A stretch of 64,000 bases of DNA from Macrocystis pyrifera (lineage: Eukaryota > Sar > Phaeophyceae > Laminariales > Laminariaceae), in assembly GCA_031763025.1 (NCBI GenBank), contig JASSKH010000006.1, positions 14,597,479-14,661,478 on the forward strand, written 5' to 3'. Shown here piece by piece: positions 11,761-21,826 of the stretch. Made by a program: the position numbers and the translations under genes. Within the stretch, counting starts at the first letter, position 1. The number at the start of each line of letters is the position of its first letter. The notes beneath the pieces were generated by a model. It searched no databases. It saw only the letters and a program-made list of their open reading frames with translations, and had not been told where the DNA came from.

Positions 11761-12343
11761 GCCTGCTGGCACGAGGCAATTACACGAGGTACATGGCACG
11801 GATCGAAGAACACAGGGCACGGCAGAGAAAAGGAGAGAATAATGCGGCGGAAATGAAAACGTACGCATTCGGAGGCAAAAACTCCAGACAGGTCTACCTC
11901 TACCTGCATGCTACACGGGAGACGGGAGAGGCACAGCAAGGCAACGGGATTCACGTGGGCTCTGCCAAGCAACAGCGAGTTTAATAACTGAAGGCACAGA
12001 TATATAGTGCTGTGGGCTATGGCGAGCAAAGCAACACCACACAGGTGTGGCCGAACCTGATATGCAAAGAAAAAAGGGAACCCAACCTCTTTTTTTCTCT
12101 CTCTCGGAAAAACCATCGGTTAGCACAGCCTTCTCTGCATTCTGTTGGCATCTCACCTACTGATGAGCTATGCACACGGCCGGGCTGCTTGCTGCGCCTC
12201 TCAGGGTGTGAAAGCGCGACTGCTGTGGGCCTCTTGAAAATGCGAAGTTTGACGAGAAACGATGCGGCGTGACGATGGGAATGGAGGGCAGCCAGAAGCG
12301 GAAACAGCAAAACAGCTACGGGGCAACTTCGGCCAGCGGGCTG
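11761..12343. other. No gene recognised; upstream flank of the carrier exon
   Basis: Frames on both strands reach 110-130 codons but lack recognisable domains. This interval would contain the 5' leader of the minus-strand carrier exon. I see no clear TATA box for that strand. Confidence 0.35.
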
Positions 12344-12357
12344 CTGAATTCTGTTGG

Positions 12358-12453
12358 CCAATCAGAAATGAGTAAACAGTGTAACGGCAGAATGGCGGTT
12401 TAGTAGAGCTCGTCCACCAATCAGCAGAATGGACGAGAGCGTTTTATATAAAG
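12358..12453 (+). promoter_or_regulatory. Promoter-like segment: two CCAAT boxes and a TATA box
   Basis: CCAATCAG occurs at 12358-12365 and 12417-12424, and TTATATAAAG at 12444-12453. Order, spacing and orientation suit an RNA polymerase II promoter firing to the right, with a start near 12480. The transcript it would serve is not identified. The sequence immediately downstream is a duplicated 46-47 bp unit and a C-run, so the product could be non-coding. Confidence 0.4.
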
Positions 12454-12552
12454 TCGAAAGTCATACGTACCGGTTTCCTTTGTCCGTTATCCTTGCTGTG
12501 CTTGCCCTTGCTCTTGCTTGCTTGAGCTTACTTTCGCAAGGTAGCTTGTGCG

Positions 12553-12652
12553 CTAAGCCCTTGTCTCGAGTCTACTAGAATACGTAAGCACGCACAACAA
12601 GGAGCCCTTACCTCGAGTCTACTAGAATACGTAAGCACGCACAACAAGGAGA
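12553..12652 (+). repeat. Tandem duplication, 46-47 bp unit, two copies
   Basis: CTCGAGTCTACTAGAATACG followed by TAAGCACGCACAACAAGGAG occurs twice (starts near 12564 and 12611) with no internal mismatch, so the duplication is recent. Confidence 0.85.
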
Positions 12653-12766
12653 AACAGGCTGCATTGGGGATTTGTTCGCTTGAAAATAGAATAGTATATA
12701 CGTAAAAGAGATCGGAAAGAAGATACATGGAGTTGCGTGCTACCTGTAGGTGCATCTATGGGGGGA

Positions 12767-12784
12767 CCCCCCCCCCCCCCCCCC
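12767..12784 (+). repeat. Poly-C run, 18 bases
   Basis: Eighteen consecutive C, preceded by GGGGGGA, so G and C runs lie side by side. One of several such tracts in the window. Confidence 0.9.
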
Positions 12785-13269
12785 GTTTACTATTATTATA
12801 GCATGTGACATTGCTGACGAAAGGTCGAAGCGTATAATAACAGCATCTGATCAGTCGCCGACGGTGGAGGCCTTCCAACCGATGTCACAGGTAGACGCGT
12901 ACTTGCGAGAAGCTGTACACATACATACTTATCCAACAAGAGACGATGGTAGTGTAACAAATGACCCAGGAGGTGGTGTAACGGGTCAATCAAGTCTATC
13001 TATTACGACAGCAGTCTTGGCTTCGTGACAATCACGATGCTTTAGTGTTTGGTATGTTTGCAGTTGTGAGTGTAGTGTTCAGCTAGATATCCAATCACGA
13101 CATTTTCAGGCAGGATCGAACACTATTTTGATAGTATTCCTAAAGTCGTGTGATATCATACGTTCGCACGCTATGTCAGCCTGCGTTCAGTATGTTATGT
13201 TGCTGCATCATGTCTCCGATGTTTACCCCGTATCTGTTGGTCTGGTTTGGCTCCGTCGATGGATGCTTG

Positions 13270-13537
13270 TGTTATGGTATCCCCTCTCCCCTGTTGCGGC
13301 GTTGCGGTTCGTAGCAATCGTCCCCTCATCGTACCTGGCAGGCATTATCGCCTGCTTTTCTGATGAGCACCTCGCCCCTTCGTTCAGAACACGTTTGGCG
13401 AGGCAAACATCAACTAACACAAGAGCTTATAACTTATATCATCGTCAAACACCTCGTGTGAGTGACCAGAAGAGCCGAAGGCATCAACCTGCTAGCAGTA
13501 GTTGGTCCCCAGGTCCATACTGCCTTACACTTAACCA
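13270..13537 (+). repeat. Left LTR of the short LTR element (MITE-free)
   Basis: About 268 bp, roughly 88-90 percent identical by eye to the right LTR once the MITE is removed. It contains the uninterrupted word CCTGCTAGCAGTAG, the empty site for the MITE found in the right LTR. Confidence 0.75.
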
Positions 13538-13818
13538 ATGGCGTCATCGCCAGTACATGGGTCTTGGGTCGTGAGTTTGAATCTCATGTCGACCATGAAA
13601 TCGCTTTTTAAAGAAAAATGACTTTTTTTCGTTATGTCAAGAATCTGAAAAAATACTTCTGGATCCCCCAAAATTGGAAGCGTGTTGGTGGCACGTCGAC
13701 CCGTATATCCGGTCCGTTCCAGGGGAGGTGGTGTTATAAGGCTTAGACTGGGTAGGCGATCGGTTAACCTTTTACCAATAGCCCAACGGACTGAGGTCTT
13801 AACAAAAAATTACGACTA

Positions 13819-14241
13819 GTGTCGTTTACGCGAGGACCAGGATTGCCAGGCACTCCTGGTGCTCGCGGAGGAGAGGCTACGGCGGCAATCATGCGGTCGT
13901 CTCCGCCAGGACCAGGAGCGACAAGCTTGCCTGGTGCCGGCTTGGAAGGGCCTACGGCAGCAGAAAGGCGGCCGTCTTCGCGGGGACCAGGGGCGGTACG
14001 CATACCTGGTGCCGGCGGAGATGAACATGTGGTACCTACGGTCTCAACCAGGGGACCGTCTTCGCGAAGACCAGGAGCGGTACGCATACCTGGTGCCGGC
14101 AGTGAAGGGGCAACGCTGTCACCCGGGGGGCGATCGTTAGTGCCTGGGTCAGGCGTGCTCCCCGTGAGTGCTATCGGCGGGATAGGAAATTCAAACGCAC
14201 CGCCGCTGGGCAGTCAATTGGCGCAGAAAGTCCCTGGCTGA
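13819..14241 (+). CDS. Gly-Pro-rich open frame inside the short LTR element
   Basis: A 140-codon frame made largely of glycine, proline, alanine and arginine with collagen-like stretches such as RGPGLPGTPGARGG. The repeated unit GPGAVRIPGAG occurs twice exactly and several times in degraded form. The underlying DNA repeat is about 33-36 bp (ACCAGG.GCGGTACGCATACC). The start codon is uncertain because the frame is open upstream. No gag, protease or polymerase motif is present. It could be a captured host fragment, a structural gag-like protein or a chance consequence of a GC-rich tandem repeat. Confidence 0.3.
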   Translation: MSFTRGPGLPGTPGARGGEATAAIMRSSPPGPGATSLPGAGLEGPTAAERRPSSRGPGAVRIPGAGGDEHVVPTVSTRGPSSRRPGAVRIPGAGSEGATLSPGGRSLVPGSGVLPVSAIGGIGNSNAPPLGSQLAQKVPG

Positions 14242-14670
14242 CGTGCACATTGGGGTTGGAGTCAGCAGCAGACCCGCATACCCGGCGGCTGGAGGCCAGA
14301 CGAAGGCACCGGGGGAACGCCGTGCTGGGGTTGGAAAACCGTGAGCGAAGTGGTCGTTTGACCATCGCCCTGAACGCCTCCAGCATTACCTTGTTGTTGC
14401 GCTCCACCGTGACGAGACTGACCAGAGTTGGACTTCCCATTGTTGTTACGGCGGTTGCTGCCGTAGCGACGAGACGATTTTTTGCGTTGATCCGTACTTT
14501 CGGATTTGTTGCCTGATCCGCAGTGTCCATGTGTAATCGACTACAGTCTTGCAAGTTAGAGGGTTGTGAAGTCCCGCATCTTTGATCCATTCTCCGAATT
14601 CTCCGGATTGGTTTGGTTCGTGCCTGAGGTTTCTGTGAATCTGCTTATACTGCCCTTCAGGATGGGCTAG

Positions 14671-15042
14671 TGTTGTGGTATCCCCTCTCCCCTGTTACGG
14701 CGTTATGGTTTGTAGCAATCATCCCCTCATCATATCTGGCAGGCGTTATCGCCTGCTTTTCTGACAAGCACCTCGCCCCTTCGTTCAGAAGACATCTGGC
14801 GAGGCAAACAGCAACTAACACAAGAGTTTATAACTTCTAACATCGCCAAGCACCTCGTGTGAGTGACCAGAGCAGAGCCAAAGGCCTCAACCTGCTATTA
14901 CGGGGGTCCGTAGTAAATAGGACCTACGGTACACATTAAAAACCATATATTTAACTATTTTTACTAACAATGGTCCTATTTATTATGGTCCCCCGTAATA
15001 GCAGTAGTCGGTCCCCAGGTCCATGCGGCCTTAGACTTAACA
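14671..15042 (+). repeat. Right LTR of the short LTR element, interrupted by a MITE
   Basis: Matches the left LTR on both sides of the MITE at 14898-14998. Ends TTAACA and is followed by CTTG. Confidence 0.75.
14898..14998 (+). mobile_element. MITE family A, copy 3, with proven insertion site
   Basis: TTACGGGGGTCCGTAGTAA at the left and TTATTATGGTCCCCCGTAA at the right, flanked by TA on both sides. The sister LTR shows the empty site CCTGCTAGCAG where this one reads CCTGCTA-MITE-TAGCAG. This fixes the ends and the TA duplication without assumption. Confidence 0.92.
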
Positions 15043-15561
15043 CTTGACCCCGCGTGACTGGTGGTTTCGCTCTTTTGCCCGGCAGGTCAATCTCCTCATC
15101 CAGATCAGTCACTACAACAGGTAGCGCGGAAAAGCCAGCGGCAGCCAGCCCGCAGTTTGCTCGTAGCACTCTGCGGGCCCAAAGCAGAATGTCGTAAATC
15201 ACGATCACTGGATCACTGCTGAATCACTGCTTAACTTTTTTGTAGTGCTGCTGCTTTAAATATGGCTTCGTGCATAGCAAGAAAGAATATAACGGTGGTA
15301 ACGCTTGCTACTGTGTACTGCAGAATTGTGCTGCTGCGTCTTTGCTTGCCGCATGTGCGAGTAGTTCTGCTGATGCTGTACATATGCCATACATACGTGT
15401 ACTAATAATTTTACTGTTGCTTTCTGGCACTATGGAACTTACTATAAATAAGTATACCCATGACATGTACTACAACTGTGACAGCTGTATAGTCGCGAGA
15501 GTTTCGCGTAGCCGGTAATTCGTAACTCTCGTTAACTTGTGCGCGTTGGTGAATCGTAGAA

Positions 15562-15893
15562 CCGGCGTCCCTGGTGGCTTGGTAGATGGTCCGCGTGCCT
15601 GTCAAGATCAATTTCGTGGGTTTAAGTCTCACCGAGTGCATGCTCGCGGGGACTTTTTCTTGCATAAAAAATTGATAAGCGGAAAGCGCGAAAGCGCGAG
15701 TTGGCTACATTCGATGAAAATCGACGAGCAGTGGGAATGCTGAACCCTATGCGCGACGCAAAGTAAAGGCACGTACCGGGGGGGGAAAGGGACGACACCT
15801 GTGACCACGGCTTGTCCAGAAGAACGTCGAGGGCAAAACCTCCTACGAGTGGGCTAGAAAGTGAAAGTGACGAAAAAAAAAAAAAAAAAAAAA
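15562..15893 (+). mobile_element. tRNA-derived SINE with poly-A tail
   Basis: The head reads GGTGGCTTGGTAGATGG (A-box-like, 15573-15588), then GTGGGTTTAAGTCTCACC (B-box/T-arm-like, 15616-15633), spaced as in a tRNA gene. A non-tRNA body follows and the element ends in 21 consecutive A (15873-15893). The inverted copy at 3878-4216 shares head and body. It has no coding capacity; mobilisation in trans by a LINE is expected for the class. The internal pol III promoter is inferred from the boxes. Confidence 0.75.
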
Positions 15894-16998
15894 GACGGTA
15901 GTTGTTGTTCGGTCATGAGACAGGAGACAGGCTCCAATGCGCAGTAACTGCTGTGGTCTACGAGTACTGCTGTACTTCTTCTGGAGTCGACTTCGAGGGG
16001 AATAAATACGCTCCAGGAATCATCATGAGCACAAAATATTTCGTACAATCGCGGCTAACAGGAAATAAATGAAATGAAAATCATTCCAAGACAACAGGTA
16101 TTAATAGCATCATAATGAGCATTGGGTGATGAAAGACATACAGCGTTCACTCATTTGTTGCAGCCGTGGTCTCGAAGCTCAGCCCGCTGAGCTGGCGTCA
16201 CCTTGAGCCTTTGGGCAGTCATGCGGGTTGTGGTCAGCTCGTTGTGGCAGCAGAGAAAAATAAACCAACTGCAGCTGGTGCTGATGCTGTTACATTCAGA
16301 GGTAGGGTTCGCACAGCAGGAAGCACCCGAACGACCAGCAAAACAAGACAGGAAAAAGCCCAGCCAACCGTTTCGACCCATTACAATGGGCTACTGCATA
16401 TTTCTCCCCGCCATGTCAAAATACCGGGCAGTCAAACAACCCTACACTTTTGACCCGCTTCACAAAATATTTGTGCGTTGTATTGATATCACTTCCGACC
16501 TGGAGCGGGAAAGGGATGGGGTTGCACATGCTCCTGCTCCATCCTGCGCACCGCTAACATATACCTGCGATAGAAACGAGAGGTTTGCTAGACTCCCAGG
16601 CTACACTCGCCTGTCGCCTGGTGCTGTGTGGATGGGTCCCGCTGTGAGCTGTGATTTGTGACCTCTCCGTGCTGATGCGACTAACGATCAACTAACCGCG
16701 GTTTCCAGTGAAGTAAAGCTCTCTAGGTGGCTGTGATGTGTGATGTTATTTCACTGCGATGTTTTAGGAGATCACCGCGGTCGGGCGTAGATACAAGTTA
16801 GACATCAATTTCGAAAAGGGTCTAAATATTTTGGCACGGTTAAAATAAAAAAATTCGCATTCGCTGGTAACAACAACATTGATCTGCGGCATGCCAGCTT
16901 GCGTCACCACGTACGTGGAGAACACCCCACTCCCCGAAGGGGAGCCTTGTTTGAATAGGTATGCTTGCGAAATGTTCGTACTTTTTCGAATATGTCTC
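15894..16998. other. No gene recognised
   Basis: A plus-strand frame of 152 codons (16203-16661) and a minus-strand frame of 76 codons (16151-16381) overlap; neither has a recognisable domain. A minus-strand exon cannot be excluded. The last bases before 16999 are GTCTC, the Copia target site. Confidence 0.35.
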
Positions 16999-17473
16999 TG
17001 TTATGGAAATGTTAGTGCATGACCATGTATGAGTCAATGTTCAAGTAGCACTGCTCTTGTGTCGTAGATCATAATCTATGTACCATTTCGGCATGTAACG
17101 TATATTATGCGGAGGAATAGCAGCCGTATCGTCTCTGCTCGTAGGACTGAGTATCGCAGCCGTATAGTCTCTGCTCGTAGGACCGAGTATCTCACTCTCT
17201 GATGTGATCTCTACCCGGATCGTGATGGTATCCTAGCTGCCTGTTCATCTCTGGAAGCTGCCGTCATCGGGACTCCTGCATTCTCTGTGGAATACATCTG
17301 TGTGTGTTGGCCATCTAAGCGAAAGTGTTTACGTGTTATCACGTCTTCTTCTCTCTACCGCACGGGAGTATCTTACTCCCCGGACCACAGCTTGCCCGGT
17401 GTCATCTCTCGGCTAACACCGAGGACACAGCCTCTGCCTACATTGTCAAGGTACAACGCAATTATCCATAATA
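16999..17473 (+). repeat. 5' LTR of the Copia element, with an extra 36-bp tandem copy
   Basis: 475 bp versus 439 bp for the 3' LTR. The difference is an internal tandem duplication of the word containing GCAGCCGTAT.GTCTCTGCTCGTAGGAC.GAGTATC (about 17118-17195). Otherwise the two LTRs differ at only a few percent of positions. Confidence 0.85.
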
Positions 17474-18356
17474 GGTTATGAGCCTCGAGTTTGGCGAGTA
17501 GTGTGCACACACATCCTCTCTGCGGAGGCTTCTTCTGCCGGAGTGAGCTTTCTGCTGGAGGTCTACATTGAGTCAACCCGTCTGCTGTTGGATCCGACTG
17601 ATCACCTGGGTTCTCGGCTGCATATTCGGTACGCTACTGCTGTCTGTAAAGCATTCGGGGGCATAACTTCTAGGCGTTGATTCCGGCCGGCCAATAGAGT
17701 TTTGCAGGGTTGTTGGTTTGTGCGTGCAGAGTACCGTTCTCATGCTCCGCGTGTGTGTAATTGACTTCCCGAAATCGCCTGCGCGTGTCGTATCGCGAGG
17801 CGTAGTCTGTCCAAGATACCTTCCAACTGCTGGGTGCCGACTTAGTAGCGTGTGTAGGGGTGAGGATCTGGCTGGGCTGGATGCATCCGCTGCGGCAGCC
17901 TCATAAATACAACGTAAACCGCATCACGTTACCTGCGCGTGCGTCGTCACGCGAGGTACGGTCTACATCCAAGACCACCTTTCTCGTACCGGTTTGTGGT
18001 GCATGTGTAAGGTTGAGGATTCGACCAGTCTGAGCAGTGCATCTGACCCGTGTGACTGCAAGACGTGGTCGGAGTTGACGCCTCCGACGCCACACACCGC
18101 AGCTTAGTCTCCTATGGTAGGTTGAATCTGTGCGCAGAGCACAGGAGTCTGGGCGGATACTGGCGGATGTCCGGCAGACTAGGATTGTGAGCTTCGGGGC
18201 TGCATTTCTGCAACGCCTACATCCGTGTAGCAACACTATCACCCTGCACCGTCCCTTGCGCGTCGAGCTTACTCAGGTACTCGGGGTGTTATACGTGTGG
18301 GGAAAGCCTGCGCGCCTTGCGCGTAGCCCCGATCCCTGGCTAGGGGTCGGGAGGCG

Positions 18357-19440
18357 ATGGCGAAATCGTCTTACAACGCGTTGAAAAAGACGCTCGAAAC
18401 CGTGGGCCTGAGCAAGGATCAACGGGATTACCGAGAGTGGGCGGACAAGTTTCGTATGGCGGTGGGTCTCCATTCGCAGGAACTCCTGAAGATCCTCGAC
18501 AGAGAAACGTGCCCCAAGGGCGATGGGGTTGACGATGTCACGGCAATATACAACTGGAAAAGCCAAAACAACCAGTTGTACTCTCTTATCTACTTCTCCA
18601 CCGTCGAATCCGCCAATATCTCCACAAAGCCTTTCCAAGGGAAGTCTGGGGGCGAAATGGGCGATGGGGCTGCGGCTTGGGCGGCCCTCAAGGAGCGTTT
18701 CGCCGGCAATACCAAGGAATCCCGGTGGGCCCTCAGGGAGCAGCTCCACGCCGCCAAGCTCCGACATGGTCAGAACGTCATCGACTTCCTGGCGATCATG
18801 AACGACCTCAAGCTTCGGCTCGACGACATGGGGGAGTCCACATCGAAGAAGACGTTCGAGGACCTGGTGTTGAATGCTCGTCCACTCGTCGGAGTACAGC
18901 TTGCTGCGGGACATGCACTACAGGCACCCGTTTCCAGACGTGGAGGCGATGAAGCGAACCGCCGTCAACTACTTCATCGACGCACAGTCGAGGAAGTCGT
19001 CGGGGCCCGCGGTCTCAGGCCGTGGTGCGGCGATGGCCGCGACCAGCAACGACCGGTGCCACAACGGCAACGAGTACGGGCGCTACCAGCGAGACTGCCC
19101 TAAACCGGCCAAAAAGAGCTGGTCGAAGCTGGGAAAGTCACAATGGAAGAAAAAATGGCAAGAAGAGCGGCGGCGGAGACCCCTCTCCAAAGTGGTGCAG
19201 TTATCACAAGACCACCACTCACAGCGACAGCGAACGCAAGGCGCAGCGAGAGATCCAGTCGCTGACTGCACGCCTGGCGCTGCTGCAGCCTCCCGGGCAA
19301 GGCAGCCTCGGCCACGTCGGGAGCGCACACCTGGCCGCTCTTCCTCAACTACCGTCGGGGGCCGCTGGCTTCGCTCACGTTGTGAGCGCCCCCATGGCTC
19401 TGCCTCCTCCGCAGACACACAACAATTTTTGGCTACTCGT
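18357..19440 (+). pseudogene. Copia gag region, frame-broken
   Basis: Opens at ATG 18357 with about 175 codons of a helical gag-like (UBN2/retrotran_gag) domain, including WADKFRMAVG, AWAALKERFAG and VIDFLAIMNDLKLRLDDMG. Frame changes near 18880 and again near 19170 are needed to keep homology. A zinc knuckle is recognisable but damaged: CHNxxxEYGRYQRDC lacks one cysteine and the histidine of CX2CX4HX4C. After it comes the WCSYHKTTTHSDSE segment typical of Copia gag. It would package element RNA in cytoplasmic particles. At least two frameshifts make it a pseudogene. Confidence 0.75.
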
Positions 19441-19448
19441 TCACCGCG

Positions 19449-20025
19449 ATGGACGTGTCCTCGTCAGCGGCGGCCACGCCGTCTCCTGGGGCTCTCACCG
19501 CGGAGTCCGGTACTAAACAGGCGGAACCTGCGTCTGCTCCGGCGGCATCACTGCCGAACTACCGTCTACCCGATAGGGTCTTCCGAGCGCTCATGGCGAG
19601 CACTCCCGACCTGTCAGGTGGAGGTGGGCTTCTCACCGACGGTACCTACATTGAGATGTTAGTGGACAGCGGGGCATCATCCAACTTGTCGACCCGGAGC
19701 TGACTCCGGGACTGCTAGCCTCAATGCGGGACTATGAACCTCTGCAGGTTCCTCACCAGATCGTCGCGGCTGGCCAGCACGTCCTGTACGGGGTAGCTGC
19801 GGGCACCATCAACGACACCATTACCGATGACGGTGGGAACAAGCGGGACTTCTCCTTCCGTGCAATCATCGTACCTGGGCTGGGGACGAACCTGTTCTCC
19901 GTCTCCCTGGCCATGGTGGAGGGGATGGCTGACCTGTTTTACCAGAACAAACCGCGGTTGGAAAAGGGCGACCTCGTTGTGCCGATGAGACCCTGGCCGT
20001 CGAAGCAACGACCGGACAAATCATG
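19449..20025 (+). pseudogene. Copia protease region, frame-broken
   Basis: The aspartic protease active site appears as MLVDSGASSNL at about 19655-19688, the D-S/T-G triad of retroelement proteases. Its frame then hits TGA at 19701. Homology continues in the next frame (19724-20026) with IIVPGLGTNLFSVSLAM, the conserved stretch between protease and integrase in Copia polyproteins. A single-base shift near 19688 accounts for this. The enzyme would cleave the Gag-Pol polyprotein; in this copy it cannot be made in one piece. Confidence 0.7.
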
Positions 20026-21826
20026 AGCTCCATCGCTGTTGCGCTTAAAAACCGTGCTGGGATCTCCGTAAAGCCTCACGGTGCTGCCTTGAAGGTGGTT
20101 TCTGCTGATCTGTGGCATCGTCGCATGGGGCATGCCAACCGCAACAGCATGCAGGTTCTGCGGAAGATGCCGCACAGCGGTGTTGAATACAACGGTGATC
20201 TGACGCCGTGCGACGTCTGCCCCTTCGGCAAGAGTGAGCAGCAACCTCACCCAAAGCAAGCGTCGTATGACGTCAAGCGGCCTTTTGTGCTTGTCACTGT
20301 CGACACCATGGGGCCGATCAACCCTCCGGCACTGGGCGGCTACACCTACGTCACCAAGTTTATTGACCAGCTGACGAAGTGGAAGGAGATCTTCCTCATC
20401 AAGAGCAAGACACACACCGTCGATTTCCTCCTGCTGTTCAATAAGGCCGTCGTGATTCCGTCCGGAGAGCGTTTAGTCCGCCTGAGAGGGGACAAAGGTA
20501 CGGAGTTTAGGAGTGAGGAGTTCCGTCAGTACTGTCTCGACATCGGCGTCAAGTTGGAGTTTACGTCTACTAACACCCCTCAGCAGATCGGCGCGAACGA
20601 GCGGGCAGGTCGGATGCTTGCTGGTGTCGTGCGTTGTTTGCTTGCTGTATCGGGTCTCCCGAGTTTCCCCTGGGGGGAGTTGATGCAGACGGCAGTCTAC
20701 CTGAGCAACCGGGTCCCACATGCGGCGTTGAGTAACGATACGCCCTACAAGGCACTCTACGGCAACGATGCTTACCTCGGGAACCTTCGGGTGATCGGGG
20801 CTAGGTCGTTCGTGCACGTAGAGACCCACACCAAGAAATTGAAGCCGCGTGCTTGGGAAGGACGCCTGGTTGGGCACAACACGGACAGCAAGTCTTACCG
20901 GGTATACAATCCCGCGACGAAACGTGTCAGGGAGAGTCGAAATGTTGTCTTCATTGAGACGCCCTCTGCACTGCCTCGTCTGGAGGTCGGTGGCTTTGAC
21001 GACGGAAAGTTCACGTACGACGAGAGTGACGACTTGGTACGAGATGTGCGCGCATACACGTCTAACCAAGAAATCGGTTCCCTAGACGCTGCAGACCCGT
21101 TAGTGACTGGACGTTTGGGGCAAATCCGTGATGCCACCAACTGCGACCTTGGCATTAGTCCTGCTGCCCCTACCCCACCTGCTTCGCCTGGGGGAGTGAG
21201 CCCTTCCGATCAGAGTTCTCCGTCACCTGGTCCTCCGCCGCCCGCTTCGCCATCGGGATCTACGCCATCTGGTGGTTATTCGCGTGGTGGTTCTTCACGT
21301 GGTGGTTCTGCGTCGCGCGGAGGTCGCGCGATCACACCGGCCGTAACCAGCTCTGCCGCGAACCAGTCCAACGCCAGGATCCTCAGCGAATTGAGACGGC
21401 TCGGTTTTGCGTACTTCACGAAGGGGGAGTGTCAGGACGTCGCCCACAAGGACGACATGCCTCGGTTCGTGGAGTACGCGTATGCCGTGCAGACTTCGCA
21501 GCCGGGAGTTCCTAGATCGTGCTACGAAGTCATGAAGCTGCCGGACGCCGCACTTTGGGAAGCTGCTGCGGACAAGGAGATGGCTAGTCTGAATGAACTA
21601 GGACTCTACAAGCTCGTTCCGAGATCTTCTGTTCCTCCGGGACAGAAATTCATCAACTCAAGGTGGGTTTTAAAGCGCAAGGCTGACAACTCATACAAGG
21701 CGCGGGTCGTAGCTCAAGGCTGGAACCAGGTTCCGGGCCTAGACTGCGGCAACACGTTCGCTCCGGTTTGTCGACTGCAGAGCATCCGAATGGTACTGGC
21801 CATAGCAGCGGAGCTGGACTTGGAAG
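20023..21826 (+). CDS. Copia integrase and N-terminal reverse transcriptase, long intact frame
   Basis: About 600 codons are open. First the GAG-pre-integrase HHCC finger (LWHRRMGHAN...CDVC, 20110-20222). Then the integrase core with acidic residues in VTVDTMG, RGDKGTEF and GANERAGRML (D-D-E; the last motif is GANERA where NGVAER is usual). A Pro/Ser/Gly-rich linker follows (21150-21370). Last is the start of the reverse transcriptase: WVLKRKADNSYKARVVAQGW and FAPVCRLQSIRMVLAIAAEL. Integrase would insert element cDNA into the nucleus. At about 21826 the polymerase jumps to a distal segment, so the palm with YVDD is missing and the frame runs out at 21921. Confidence 0.8.

Larger units (their letters stand above)
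13270..15042 (+). mobile_element. Short LTR retroelement (TRIM/LARD-like), 1.77 kb with nested MITE
   Basis: Two direct repeats, 13270-13537 and 14671-15042, begin TGTT(A/G)TGGTATCCCC and end TTAAC(C)A, giving canonical TG...CA ends. CTTG precedes the left one (13266-13269) and follows the right one (15043-15046), a target duplication of four or five bases. The 1.13-kb internal region has no integrase or reverse transcriptase, so the element is non-autonomous. TGGCG just inside the left LTR could be a primer binding site but I cannot assign a tRNA. The right LTR is longer only because a MITE sits in it. Confidence 0.7.

Noticed and set aside
12750..13028. 92-codon frame starting near a poly-C run
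   Set aside because: The start depends on the C run (poly-proline) and no domain follows.
13128..13574. 148-codon plus-strand frame
   Set aside because: It crosses the left edge of an LTR and is not conserved in the sister LTR.
15573..15640. Possible functional tRNA gene
   Set aside because: A- and B-box words are present but no paired acceptor stem was seen, and the same head is repeated in a second element copy with a non-tRNA body and poly-A; a SINE explains it better.
18273..18914. Long minus-strand frame of 213 codons
   Set aside because: It is antisense to the Copia gag and has no domain; a shadow of the real frame.
20473..21069. Long minus-strand frame of 198 codons
   Set aside because: Antisense to the Copia integrase, whose plus-strand motifs are unambiguous.
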